Of a DNA stretch of 64,000 nt, positions 1-11,540 are shown piece by piece (within the stretch, counting starts at the first letter, position 1; each line of letters opens with the position of its first letter). Made by a program: the position numbers and the translations under genes. Below the pieces are notes generated by a model, which worked only from the letters and a program-made list of their open reading frames with translations, made no database searches and had not been told where the DNA came from. Source of the DNA: Phaeosphaeria sp. MPI-PUGE-AT-0046c (lineage: Eukaryota; Ascomycota; Dothideomycetes; Pleosporales; Phaeosphaeriaceae); contig JAGTJN010000016.1 of assembly GCA_020747045.1 (NCBI GenBank), forward strand, positions 310,001-374,000, given 5' to 3'.

Positions 1-35
1 CTCTATGCCTCATCTCACACCCATTTTTCATCGTT

Positions 36-2332
36 ATGGAGTCCATTGCTGCCCTTGGGCTTGCTTCGAACATCATTCAAATAGTCGAATTCTCCTCGCG
101 TATCATCTCTAAAGGGCGAGAAGTATACATATCAGCTGATGGCCAGAGTGTGGAACATGCGGGCCTTGATGATGCAGCGAGCACGTTATCCGAACTTTAT
201 AAAAGCTTCCGAATCTCTGGACCATCGCGATACAATCGGAACTTGACAGCTGCCGATCAGCAGCTCATCAAACTCGGATTGGAGAGCGAAAAGGTTGTCG
301 ATGACTTGCAGAAATCTTTGAAGAGAGCGCGTTTGAAGGATGGAGACAAGAACAGGAAGTGGCAGAGCGTTCGACAAGCACTCATGAATGTTCGTACTAA
401 CAGAAAGATATCTGCCTTAGCTGGTCGATTGGACAAAATTGGAGGGCAGATCGACAGTGCTGTCCTTATTTCGATCCGGTACAGTATCTCAAAGTCCAGT
501 GGATCTTTGGAGCTGAACGCCAGACAAAGATTCAATCGATAAAGATCAAAGTCGGGCAGTCGATAGCTCCATGAGCAAACACCTACCTGATGATCATGTG
601 GAACACAGACTCCGCGAGTTGCTATCTGGCTGTCGAGAATAATTGGCAGCCTTCTTCTCAGAGTGAACTTGCTACAATCTCCTCCCACTTGAGCTCAGCT
701 ACCCGTGCCGAACTGCAGAAACAGTTCTGCAAATCACTGCTTGCTCATTTGCATTTTCAGATTATGCTCGATCGAGAGGATACCACAGCAAGAGCACACG
801 AACAAACGTTCAAGTGGCTTCTTTAAGATGACCCTCAAAACCGAGGGCATCGCATGCAAGCCAATGTCCGTCACTGGCTTCGTGAGCCAGATAGTAGCAT
901 TTACTGGGCCGCTGGAAAGCCAGAATGCGGAAAATCTACTTTAATGAAGTATCTTTACCACCACCACTCCTTGCCCTCTCGGCTGAAAGAGTGGGCGGGC
1001 CCCAATACGCTGTTCACAGCGGACTTTTACTTCTGGAACTCCGGCAGTGCTTTACAAATGTCGCCTGTCGGCCTTCTGCGAGCTTCTTGCACGCTTACTT
1101 CACGAAGAATGATACTGGTATTATCCCAGCTATGCCTGAGCGATGGGAACAATGTCTCGCCTTCGACGGTGGGCTAGGTCCTTTCAGCGAGCCCGAGCTC
1201 TGTCGGATACTCGACCGCCTACGATCAGATACCTCACGACGATTCTTCTTTCTTATCGACGGTTTAGATGAGTTCGAAGGTAAACCTAGCCAGATCCTCC
1301 GCTTTGTATTCGACACCGCAAGATTCAACGTCAAGCTTTGTGTCGCGAGCCGCCCGTGGTCAGCATTTGAGGATGCATTTGAACAACGACCTAGTCTCCT
1401 CCTCCAAGATCTGACGAGGAAGGATATATTCGCGTATGTCGCATCGCAATTTGAGGACAACAATCATTTCAAACAACTCCAGGTCTACGATCATGGAGCC
1501 GCGTCTGCCTTGCTGCAAAATGTTGTCGTCAAGGCTTCTGGCGTCTTTCTCTGGGTCCACGTCGTGGTACAATCACTTCTTGAAGGCCTACAGAACTCTG
1601 ATCGCTTATCAGATCTGCACTCTCGCCTGGATGCTCTACCTGGGGATCTTGAGGCATTGTTCAACAATCTGCTCGATCGCTTGAGTTCTGATTACTTTCG
1701 CCAGGCATGCGAAATTTTAAGGCTCCTTTATACATTTCGGTCGTTCTTGGATGGAAGCGGTCCCACGTTGTTGGCGATGTATCATGCAGATGACTCTGAT
1801 ACAAAGTCTAGCCTTGATAAAACCGTCAAACAATTCGGGAGAAGCTTTCGACTGGAGTCAATCATGACCCCATAAGCATTGGGTGAACGCACTTCTGTGG
1901 CTTCGAAGATTATATACGCCATTTGAGGAGGGCTTGGATCTAAGCGTCCAACACTTCGTGAAATTCGTCAAGATGATCGAGAGCCGCACCGGCATTGTGC
2001 AGAAGAGTTATTTCGATGCGTATTACTACGCAACAGTGCAACGTTCTCAACCATTTGACGTTGCAAATCTAGTGTACAAACATGAGACGCTATTATTCTG
2101 GTACGATCATGATGTGTCCAAGGCCCTGAATGCATATTTGAGGTTGGTGTTGGGACACATAGATGACGAACTGACGAGTGCTTTCTTCAGGAACGGCGTT
2201 CGTGCCAACGAGTTAGGTCGCGACCAAGGTGTACTCCTCTTTCGTCGTGCGCAGTCGTACTATCGCACACCGCGCAAGATTCGATGGATGCGTACGCGCC
2301 CGTGGAAGGACCCAGTCACGAACTACGAATAA
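36..2332 (+). pseudogene. decayed NACHT-domain STAND protein gene
   Basis: The remains of a fungal STAND NTPase (NLR-like, usually linked to non-self recognition). Seen: an N-terminal helical region of the kind that precedes fungal NACHT domains (36-540); a P-loop GKPECGKS near 910-935; a Walker B run FFLIDGLDEFEG near 1246-1280; and a C-terminal conserved stretch at 1883-2330. These pieces sit in different frames. The frame changes between about 540 and 600; TAA at 824-826 interrupts FKWLL/DDPQN; a one-base shift near 1080 separates GLLR from SFLHAYFTKN; and the frame ends at TAA 1873-1875 before resuming at 1883. Introns do not explain these breaks because homology runs directly across them. 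The gene is therefore inferred to be inactive. Family assignment is good; the exact ends are uncertain and the decayed 3' part may extend towards 2830. Confidence 0.75.
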
Positions 2333-3110
2333 TGGCCAAACAACATAGAATCCGTACGATAGGACCATTAAGATGGTACCACTTTGGCACAAGGATCGCC
2401 AACATCTACAGCCTTTCGACCTATTCAGGCCAAAGAAAAGGATGCCAAAATATGTCACCAATCTAGGTAGCGCGCATGAGAATCGATCACATTCAGTGCC
2501 AATCGATTGCTATGATAGTCTATTGGGCGCACTTTCGTTGTATAAGTCGAGTTCAACAGTATCTTGGTCCTGATCTTGAACTGCGCAAGGCTGAACATGA
2601 ATGGTCCAACAGAACTGCCACCCAACTTGGTGGTTCACAGGTCGTACGGTCGAACAGCTTTCCTACCTATGGGTGGGAGCTCCATCTATCCCCTCGAAAC
2701 ATGCCGCGAATCAAGCAATGGGTGTCGAACACCAAGTGTACATTCAACAGTGCTTCATACCCGATAAAGACTTTGTCGTTTGAGCAGAGAGTAGAGCTGA
2801 CGGAGGAGAAGGGAGAAGGCCAGACCTGAGAGTGGCAGCACCTCCCTACATGGAATGTAGATCTACTGGCAAATGTAGCCATGAGTACGTGCCTTGCTGA
2901 TTAAAAGTTGTATTGTGTTGAATGGGGTATGACTATCCAAAAACAATCTGTCTGTGTGGTATCCAGCGCCATCCAAAACGACTCGCGCTATGCAAAAACT
3001 CCAAAACCAGCCATTGTGGCGCAGACGCAACCTATCAAATGCTTTGCCACTCAAGGCAGTATATCTCACACAAGCGCAGGTGTGAGTAGCTGTGTTCTGA
3101 ACCAAGGATA
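2333..3110. other. intergenic / decayed 3' flank of NACHT relic
   Basis: Only short overlapping frames without recognisable domains. Part may be the eroded 3' end of the NACHT relic. The right end is the 3' flank of the alpha-actinin gene, which ends at 3111. Confidence 0.4.
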
Positions 3111-5239
3111 CTATCCGCCGTTAACTTGGCCGTTCCCTCGGTTGCCACCCATGTAGCGTTCCATGTACGTGATATAGTCGAACTTGGCGATGTCACGATC
3201 CTCTTGCATGTCGGGTCCTTTGTGCTCGGGCATGCTGGAGATGAGATCTTCGATGACTTCATCGGGGACAAGAGAGTGACGAAGGTCGAGCTCTGTGACG
3301 TATGGCTGTGGAGAAGTCAGCGTTTGTGTGAGAAAAGTAGTTATATGTCTTCTTACCTTGCCATCCGCAACCTCTTTGAACGACTCGAATACCTGCTCTG
3401 CCGTGTTCTGATCTTCGGTCTCGTCAACCATAAAGCGAATAAACTGCTCGAAGGTCACAACATCCCGCCCTCCGCTTGTTTCGCGAAATCTTGTGTGCAT
3501 CTCTTCTTCGTCGTACACCAATCCCAAACTAGCTAAAGCCGCCGAAAATTCGAGCTCTTGTAAGGAGTTCGACACGTCGCGGTCAAAGTGTCTGAAGACC
3601 GACTCGAACTCTTCCAGTTGTATAGGCGTCAGGTTCGTCATGTTACGTGCGACCATCTGGTTCTCGAGGAAGGCGAGCTTCTTGGAGACGGAGTTACGGA
3701 CCAAGCCGAGCTCATACTCTAGCTCATCATACGTATAGGTAGTGAAATCATTCTCCTCAATGTTGGCTTCCGCGCATTGTTCGTCGATTGAAGCAATGAG
3801 GTTCAAATACTCATCAAGCGGCGCCAAAGATTTGCTAATCTCTTTGGTATGATCAAGTTGGTCCTCTACATCGCCCTCCAAGGCCGATATCGAAGTACTC
3901 AAAGTATTGAGTGCGAGGGCGAAATCGTTCGCTTTATCTGCAAATGATTTGCGAAGAGTATTCTTGATGTCGCGTATGGTCTCGTTGATGATTTGCGACC
4001 GTTCACGCTCCGCTTTCATCAGCCCCGCCCAGGCGGTATCCAGTGCTTCCAAACTCAACTCTGCCGGAGGATCGTATGGCCGCAGTCGGTACGTTGCCAG
4101 TTTCGTCCTGATGTTGCCCAACAGTCCTACGAGATCCGACTTCTCAGCGATCCAAGTCCGCTTGCTCTTGCGCTTCCATGCTGTGAACTCTGCCGACTGT
4201 GCCCTAGCATCCGTATATGTGCCGTCAAAAGTGGCTTCCTCCCACTGCTTTCGCTGTTTGGCAATATGCTCCAAGAGCTCACGCATGCGGCGCTCGAAGT
4301 CGTTCTGCATCTGCCAGGCTCCCTGCATGTTTTGTACAAACTTCTCCACACGCCGTCCAGCATTCTCAACTCGCTCCATCTGGGAGAAGGCGTGAAACCA
4401 GTACGCAATATAGGTCATCAAGGAGCGTTCGTCGGGCTTGGCGACATCGCAGACGTCTTCAACATCGAGCAGGTCGGGGATGCCAATCTCCTTGGAAGCA
4501 ATGTCAAATGCCAGCTGCATGTTCCCACGATGGTCGCTCTTGTCGAGGCTGTCGTAGTCGATCAGATCAGGGCGGTGAATATCAAGGAGAGCGCAGCTGT
4601 CGCGTGTTAGTCCATGGTCCCTAAGCTGCAGCGGATACGCACAAAGCTAGACCATCGTTCCAACTTGAGGAAAAGTCGCGCACTTCAACCTCGTCGTAGC
4701 ATGCTGTTTTTCGCTGACACCATAAAAGAAGACCCTCCTTGGCACTCAGACCCTCCTCGTTAATGTCGCTGATGGTGAAGCGCAGAATCAAAGTCCAGAT
4801 CAGCCCCAGGATAATTTTGCTGTTGCCATCTACTACATCTTCGGCACCAATGTTGGTCATCTGGATACCCCGACTCCGGATGTAGTCCAGAGACTTGTTG
4901 ACATTTTCGAATTTCTGCACCCGCAACTTGGGACGGGAGGCGTAGCGGCCAAGGGACTCGTTACTCAGGATCTCGAGGAGGTGTATGAGGTTGATCTGCG
5001 GACCGTCAGTGGGCCATGTTGTGTGCACAAGGGGCGCTTTGAAGGCCAGGAGGGGCACGCACGCCATCGGACAGGTCTGTAATCAGGTCGGCGATCTCGA
5101 CATTGCGGATCTTGATTTTGCTGTTGAGCCTATATACAGAGTTCAGCAGGCAGTACTCGTAATTGTCGTGGCATCATGCGCACCATTTGGTGAATGTTTT
5201 CTGCTGGACCTTCACCCATTGCTGCTCGAGCGGCGCCAT
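3111..5239 (-). CDS. alpha-actinin (actin cross-linking protein)
   Basis: Cross-links actin filaments, in fungi at the cytokinetic ring and cortical actin. Five exons on the minus strand: 5239-5184, 5129-5063, 4995-4643, 4596-3357 and 3305-3111, giving 636 residues. Seen: two N-terminal calponin-homology domains (start MAPLEQQWV, then TKWLNSKIK, SDGINLIHLLEIL, GLIWTLILRF, NDGLAFCALLDIHRPDL across the exon 3/4 join), a spectrin-like coiled region, and a C-terminal EF-hand pair with the DRDVS loop and the end GNRGNGQVNGG. The short spectrin region and total length fit fungal alpha-actinins. The last intron (3306-3356, 51 bases) is a multiple of three without a stop, so an unspliced reading stays open. 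It is divergent from the antiporter gene, across a 400-base gap. Confidence in the family is very high. Confidence 0.93.
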
Positions 5240-5639
5240 TTTCTCAGGTTGCGTGCATCAGTGCTGCCAAAAGCGCAGGTGCGTGCAGGTAGGAATAGGC
5301 GCAGATAGGGTATGCTGGCGGTGGTGTTGTGGACGGCCAAACAATGGATGCGTGGTTGCTGGTGGGACTGGCGGGCGCCGACTTGGCCGTTGTTGTCGCT
5401 GCGGGGGCCCCTGGAAATGGATCCAAGCTTGCGCCGGCTTCGTCGCAATTCAAGCTCTTGTTGGTCCGGCCAGGAACACTTGAATCAAAATCTTTGTCCA
5501 GTAGTCGTCGACCTATGGACTTTCAATTTCTGGCGAGCGCGCGTATGTTCAAGTAGATCGTTGCGATTCGGGGCCACCTGCCTCAGAAGGAATCACTTAC
5601 AACCCATCCCATCCTGATTGGTTCCTGCCCGCATGCATT
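5240..5639. promoter_or_regulatory. shared upstream region of alpha-actinin and antiporter genes
   Basis: About 400 bases between divergent start codons at 5239 (-) and 5640 (+). No protein domain is recognisable in the frames here. It presumably holds both promoters and leaders; no clear TATA element was seen. Confidence 0.4.
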
Positions 5640-7476
5640 ATGACTGGAGGAATATCCGACAATGCTTCGTCTTTGCCGTACCACGAACCTGGCATCGTCA
5701 CTATCCTGACACAAGCGTCTTTCCTGCTGTTGCTCAATGTCGTCAACGCCGGGCTCGATAGAGTTCTCTACTGCGGCCTACTGGGACAGGTCCTGATCGG
5801 TATAGCCTGGGGAACACCGGGCGCGAAATGGCTGACTGTCAGTGTCGAGGAAACTGTAGTCCAATTGGGCTATTTGGGTTTGCTGCTGCTGGTCTATGAA
5901 GGTATGTGCTCTGCCTCATGCTCTGCATCAAACATCGAGAACAGGCGATGACGTCAGACCTGTCTTTGGAGGAAAGAACGACTGACGCTTCGCAGGTGGG
6001 TTACACACTTCATTCCAATCACTCAGGGCGAATCTGTTGCTATCTTCTGGTGTCGCCCTCACTGGCATTGTCGTTCCCATCGGTTTTTCATATACGCTCC
6101 AGGGACTTCTCAATGCATCGCCTGTTCAGGCTTTCGCGGCTGGCGCTGCCCTATGCTCTACAAGTTTGGGCACGACCTTCACAGTCCTCAATTCCAGTGG
6201 ACTAGCAGCTTCGCGGCTTGGCGTTGTGTTAACAAGTGCAGCAATGATGGACGATGTTGTCGGCCTGGTCATGGTGCAAGTCATCTCCAACGTCGGCGGT
6301 GATGATTTCAGCTGGATCACTGTTGTCCGACCCGTCCTCGTCTCAGTTGCTTTTGCAGCTGTCACGCCTATTGTCTGTCTCTGCATTGTCAAACCCATCA
6401 CGCTGCGACTCAACCAATATCGTGAAGTACATCCGCTAGCGAGGATCAACGCCTTTCTGCCCAAGTCAAGCACGGCTTTTGCAATTCACACCCTGATATT
6501 AATAGGTCTTGTCACTGGTGCAACTTACGCGGGAACTTCCAACCTCTTCGCAGCCTATATCGCCGGTGCTAGCATCAGTTGGTGGGACAGCGAGTTGCCT
6601 CATGCTACTATTGAGTCGACACCTCCTCGAATAATACAGCAGGAGAAGGGCACGAACAACGCTCCATTAACCGCCACGCCATCAGCGGGGCATTCTACGT
6701 CAGCAGCTTCCAGCAGAGATGTTCAGATCAATAATAGCTCTACAGCGGACAGTGCAGGTACACCTACTTACCAAAATGGCAACAACATAAATTGCAGCAG
6801 TGATGCTTGTGGCGCAGCCACATACGAACATTATTACCACCCTGCAGTGTCCAAGATACTGCAGCCTCTCTTCTTCGCCTCGGTTGGCTTCTCCATTCCG
6901 ATAACGAAAATGTTCAGAGGCTCAATCGTGTGGCGAGGTATCATCTACACAGTACTGATGACAGTCGGAAAGCTCGTATGCGGGTTCTGGCTGGTCAGAT
7001 TCTCAATATCCACTGCGTCTAGCAAAGCCATTTCCAGCCGCCTGCTATCGAAGCTGCATCTTCCACCACATCCATGGGGAAGAAATACACCTTCCTCGGC
7101 ATCTCAGGAAGCTGTACCCACTACTATCACGGTCTCGCAAGATGCACCAGATCAGTGCAGCTCCCCAGATCCAGCGAAGCCGTTCTCACTGCACCCGCCG
7201 CTGATTCTTGCGTTTGCCATGTGCGCGCGAGGTGAGATTGGCTTCTTGATTTCTGGTGTCGCTGAGTCAAACGATGTGTTCTCTGGATCAGGCGAGACTT
7301 CCAATGAACCGTCCGAAATTTTCCTTGTAGTAACTTGGGCGATCGGTTTGTGTACATTGATAGGACCCCTGAGTGTAGGCTTGTCGGTCCGTCGCGTCAA
7401 GAAACTGCAGGAACGGAAGAACAGACAGCAGGAGGGCACCGGGCGAGACGTGCTCGGTGTTTGGGGCGTTCATTGA
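5640..7476 (+). CDS. CPA2-family cation/proton antiporter (Kef/Na+-H+ exchanger type)
   Basis: Membrane antiporter exchanging K+ or Na+ for protons. Two exons (5640-5901 and 5996-7476; 94-base intron with donor GTATGT) encode 580 residues; the join restores VYEGGLHTSFQSL. Seen: about a dozen hydrophobic segments, the paired aspartates in MMDDVVGLVMV typical of the Na+/H+ exchanger core, and the late segment PLILAFAMCARGEIGFLISG, where Arg-Gly-Glu matches the conserved late-helix motif. A polar loop (about residues 270-345, rich in Ser/Thr/Asn) interrupts the membrane core. The start at 5640 is the first ATG followed by a membrane segment. Ion specificity and the target membrane cannot be read from sequence. 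Confidence 0.85.
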
Positions 7477-7699
7477 ACAGAGTCGTCTTCGAAAGAAGAT
7501 AATTGCACGGCTGCTTGTTATTCACGGGATTAGCTTGACTCCGTAGCAGGTACTCGGTTATAGCGCGACGTTCCGGCTCATCGTAACGGTACGATCACAG
7601 ATTTGGCGATCGCTCCGGGCTTTACAAACCACTGAACGGTTTGTGTGTTTAGAGCACGAAACAGTGCGTGTAGTCGACGCAACTTCGGCGGCGCTCGAA

Positions 7700-7768
7700 A
7701 CAATATGTCGCGGAGCATAGTTACAATACGTCGCGGAGCATAGTTACAATACGTCGCGGAGCATAGTT
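7700..7768. repeat. tandem repeat, 3 x 23 bases
   Basis: Three head-to-tail copies with unit acaatacgtcgcggagcat plus agtt, starting at 7700, 7723 and 7746. The first copy differs by one base (ATATG for ATACG) and a degenerate start of a fourth copy follows. It lies in intergenic DNA about 225 bases after the antiporter stop codon. Function unknown. Confidence 0.9.
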
Positions 7769-8737
7769 ACAGTGTGTCACCATTTGACAACCTAGGGACT
7801 ATGCACGTGGGAAAGCACTACAGACTGGCACGAGCGACGACCCGTTGAAATGCACAGGTGACATCATGCCATGGCGTCGCTGGAGCCGCGGTGCTCAATA
7901 CAACGCTGGCGATATATGTCTAACGGCGACGGGCGGCGGTGGCGGCTATGGAAGGTTCGTTGTGCAACCCAGAAGCGTTTCAGCTCTGAAACGCTGAAGT
8001 GGTCTGGGGCCAGCCTGTGCAGCCGCCGAGCGAGTGGTTGTGCATGGCGGCCCGCCCATTTGGGCTTCGATGTGCCGTCGTTGCGCCTACTCGCCCGTGA
8101 AACGCTCTGTGCTTGCGGCGCGGAGCAGCGCTTCGAGAAAGACTCGACGTCTACTGGCGCAGACGACAGTCCCTTCTCACGTGCACGCTGACTCTGGCTG
8201 CCGTCGCCGCTTTAGCGCGCTGCCATTGCTGGAGATCCTCCACTATTCCGCTAACCCTTCCCTGAAAGCCGTGCTCCACCACCGAGTGCACCACGCCGAC
8301 GACGCAAAACACGACCTCGGCGCTCCTCCCACCCTTTTTGCAGCGAGTCCTCCCTACTCACACCGACCTTTTTGCCGTGTACCACTTGACGGAGCCGACG
8401 CCCCAAGCCACTCGCCGTCGGCTGAATATAGGACCCCGATTGGCAGCGACATCCTCGCGCTCTGGGGACTGCAGCCCGACCTGGCACTGCTGCTTACGCT
8501 CGCAACGCTGCCCTCCACCTCTCCACCCTCTGCGAAGCCACTTCAGGGGCGCTCTGCAGCCTCGTCTGCCTGTTTTGCCAGCAGTCACCGCTCCGCCGAC
8601 ATCTTACTTCACAGACTCCTGCCCCGCCATTGAACACTTCGCCAGCCTGCAACCACCGGGAGGCGCCTACCGCAACTACCCGCCACCATAGTCCTCAACA
8701 CCCCATTGCAGACGCTGGTTGTATGACTGTCCGCCGA

Positions 8738-8900
8738 GTAAGTATTTCTCCGCCGTCGCTCGCTCTGGCCTCAACGCGACCCCGCTCCCACCAGCCCCCC
8801 GATCTTTGCTTCTGCTTCGCTCGCTCCAACAGCACCCTGTCACCACGCGCCCACACCAGGCACCTGCCAACCACGTTCGTCGCTGACATTCACACGCCAG
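8738..8900 (+). other. candidate 5'-leader intron of the Cla4-type gene
   Basis: A strong donor GTAAGT at 8738 pairs with acceptor CCAG at 8897-8900, with a CTGAC branch-like site about 15 bases upstream of the acceptor. Splicing would leave the start codon (8902) one base into the second exon. Inferred from signals only. Confidence 0.45.
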
Positions 8901-8901
8901 C

Positions 8902-11540
8902 ATGTATTCCCGCGACCAATTCATGAACCCGGGTCCCGCACCACGGCCACCCCCTCGCCTCAACCTCACACCCAACACCAGCAACACTCTGCCGGGAAAC
9001 ATGGCCGGACTCAGCATACAGCAATCGCCCGCCTTTAGCAACGGCTCCCAGATGTCGTTGATCCGCACACAGTCAGAGAAGAGCCTGTCCTCAACGGCGA
9101 CCGTCAAGGAGGGCACGGTCAAGGTCAAGGACGAGGGCCTTTTCAAGGCCTTTGCCTGGTCAGACAGGTGGCTTGTGCTGCGTGAATTCGAACTCAACTT
9201 CTTCAAGAGCGCCAACGCCTCCAAAGTCTCCAACTCCATTCAGCTCCGAGACATCCTCGGCGTCGAACGATCAGATACACAGCCGCTCTCCTTCGAGATC
9301 ACCCGCTCCCTGAATCCCAGCAAAGGCTCTTCGCCGCCCCGCGACGGACCCACCAAGATCATAACATGTAAGGTCGAGACCGACGACGAGGTCTACTCCT
9401 GGATAGACAGCATATACCAGCGCTGCCCCAGCATGGGCGGCGTTAGCAATCCTACCAACTTCACGCACAGAGTGCACGTTGGCTTCGATCCGAATAGCGG
9501 AGCTTTTGTTGGATTGCCAGTGGAGTGGGAAAAGCTTCTCACAGCTTCCGCGCTCACTAAGGATGATTACGCGAAGAATCCCAAAGCCGTCCTCGAGGTG
9601 CTCGAATTCTATACAGAGAAGCTGGTGAAGCGATCCGAAGACCCGCAGCAGTATCCTAGCCTCACCCCTACTCCCCCAGTTGGCGCTGGCATGGAGAAGC
9701 AGCTCGGGTATGGCGGTGGCGGCAATTCAGTCGCGCCTCCACGACCAGCTCCTCCTGGTGCCATGCGTAAAGACAGCTATAGCATGGGCCGTCAGAACAC
9801 TCCCCCATCCGGCTATTCTGGTGCTCAAAATGGCGCGTCGCAAATGGATCGCTACGAGCAAGATCGTCGGAGGCAAGAAGACCAGGCACGTTCAGCTCGT
9901 GATCGGGAGATGCAGAGGCAGAGGCAAGAGTATGAGCGACGCGAACGTGACGAACAGGCTGCATACAATGCGTCTCTTCCACAAAAGAAGCTGCCATTGG
10001 CGCAGCAAGAAGTCGGTGGAGGTAGTGGGTACGACGCACGCGACCCAAGTCCGTCGAACCAACAGCGATACAACCCGAGCCGTCCAGCTCCGTCGACACC
10101 AGGTGCACAGAGAAGTCAGCAGCAGCAGCAAGCTCAGCCTCCCGGTTCGCTTCGCCAGATGGCGGCACAGCGCCCAGCCCCTTCTGCGCCTAAACAGCAG
10201 AACGGCGCTTATAGTGCTTCCCCCCAGTCCAAACCTCCTTCATCACAGCCACAACGGCCGCCTATCCAGCCTAGCTCCAGCTACCAAGGATCGAGTGGTC
10301 AGGTTCCTCAAGCTCGCCCTGCAAATGGCCAGACTCAGCAAAAGCAATACCAAGGATCATCTGCAGCACCTAAGCCTCTTAATGTCGCAAAGCCCGCCGG
10401 GGCTCCTGTGAATGACGCTGTCAAGAAGGCTGAACAGGCACTGACAAGCAAACCCAAGGAGGAGACACCCCGCAAAGATGTGCGCATGTCGAGCATGTCC
10501 GAAAGTGAGGTCATGGCCAAGCTTCGTGAGGTCGTATCAAAGGACAAACCTCTCGAGTCATATAACAAGCAGAAGAAGATTGGACAGGGCGCTAGCGGTT
10601 CCGTGTACGTAGCCCGCATTCGCGAAAGTGCTACCTCGCCAATGGCCCGGAGAATTCTTCAAGAGAATGGCCCACGTGCCCAAGTCGCCATCAAGCAAAT
10701 GGACCTCCGCAACCAACCACGCAAGGAGTTGATCGTGAACGAGATCATCGTCATGAAGGACAGCAAGCACCCTAACATTGTCAACTTCTTGGACGCGTTC
10801 TTGCAAGAAGAGCAATCGGAGCTGTGGGTAGTTATGGAGTTTATGGAAGGCGGAGCTTTGACTGATGTTATTGATAACAATCCTTCGATCACCGAGGACC
10901 AAATTGCAACCATTTGCTTCGAGGTAAGGATGATTGCACATTTTCAAGTCACCCAGATGCTAATAATTGTCAGACTTGCAAGGGTCTAGAGCACTTGCAC
11001 AACCAGAACATCATTCATCGGGACATCAAGAGTGATAACGTTTTGCTCGATGGTCGTGGAAACGTCAAGATTAGTACGTTCGATTCGCTTCTTTGTCTTG
11101 TTGTTGCACTTCACTAACAATCACTAGCGGACTTCGGTTTCTGCGCCAAGCTCACAGAACAACGTAGCAAGCGTGCGACCATGGTCGGTACCCCGTACTG
11201 GATGGCGCCCGAGGTTGTCAAACAAAAAGAGTATGGAAATAAGGTCGACATATGGTCTCTGGGTATTATGGCTATCGAGATGATCGAGTCTGAACCACCA
11301 TACCTCAATGAGGAGCCTTTGAAAGCTCTTTATCTAATCGCCACTAACGGAACTCCACGCCTGAAGAAGCCCGATAAGCTGTCCAAGGAGCTCAAGGCGT
11401 TCTTGTCAGTCTGTCTCTGTGTCGATGTCAAGTCGCGAGCCAGCGCATCCGAGTTGATGACGCATGACTTCTTGAAGAGCGGCTGCAGCTTGAACAGCCT
11501 ATCTCAGCTCCTCAACTTCCGAAAGAATGGCAGTCATTAG
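8902..11540 (+). CDS. cla4: p21-activated kinase, Cla4 type (PH-CRIB-kinase)
   Basis: Ser/Thr kinase acting downstream of Cdc42/Rac in polarity, septation and hyphal growth. Exons 8902-10923, 10974-11073 and 11128-11540 give 844 residues. Seen: a PH domain at about residues 69-173; a CRIB motif beginning VSNPTNFTHRVHVGFD at residue 181; a long Gln/Pro/Ser-rich linker; and a kinase domain from about residue 554 with GQGASGSV, VAIKQMDL, HRDIKSDN, DFGFCAKL and GTPYWMAPE, with the last three restored or kept in frame by the two introns. The PH domain before CRIB separates it from Ste20-type PAKs and identifies the Cla4/Skm1 class. It ends SQLLNFRKNGSH, as in other fungal Cla4 proteins. A 5'-leader intron is likely. 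Confidence 0.95.

Larger units (their letters stand above)
7477..8901. other. intergenic region and leader of the PAK-kinase gene
   Basis: The left part holds a three-copy 23-base tandem repeat. The right part (about 8200-8900) is C/T-rich and looks like the promoter and 5' leader of the Cla4-type gene. Overlapping frames at 7871-8691 have a composition set by the CT bias and no recognisable domain, so they are not called as genes. Confidence 0.5.

Noticed and set aside
1..2332. RIP mutation as the cause of the NACHT relic
   Set aside because: The lesions are indels and a single nonsense change rather than many C-to-T changes, and the base composition is not strongly AT-shifted.
8034..8633. 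Open plus-strand frame of 199 codons upstream of the Cla4-type gene
   Set aside because: Composition is Ser/Pro/His/Arg set by the CT-rich leader; competing frames in the same place are equally long; no conserved motif.
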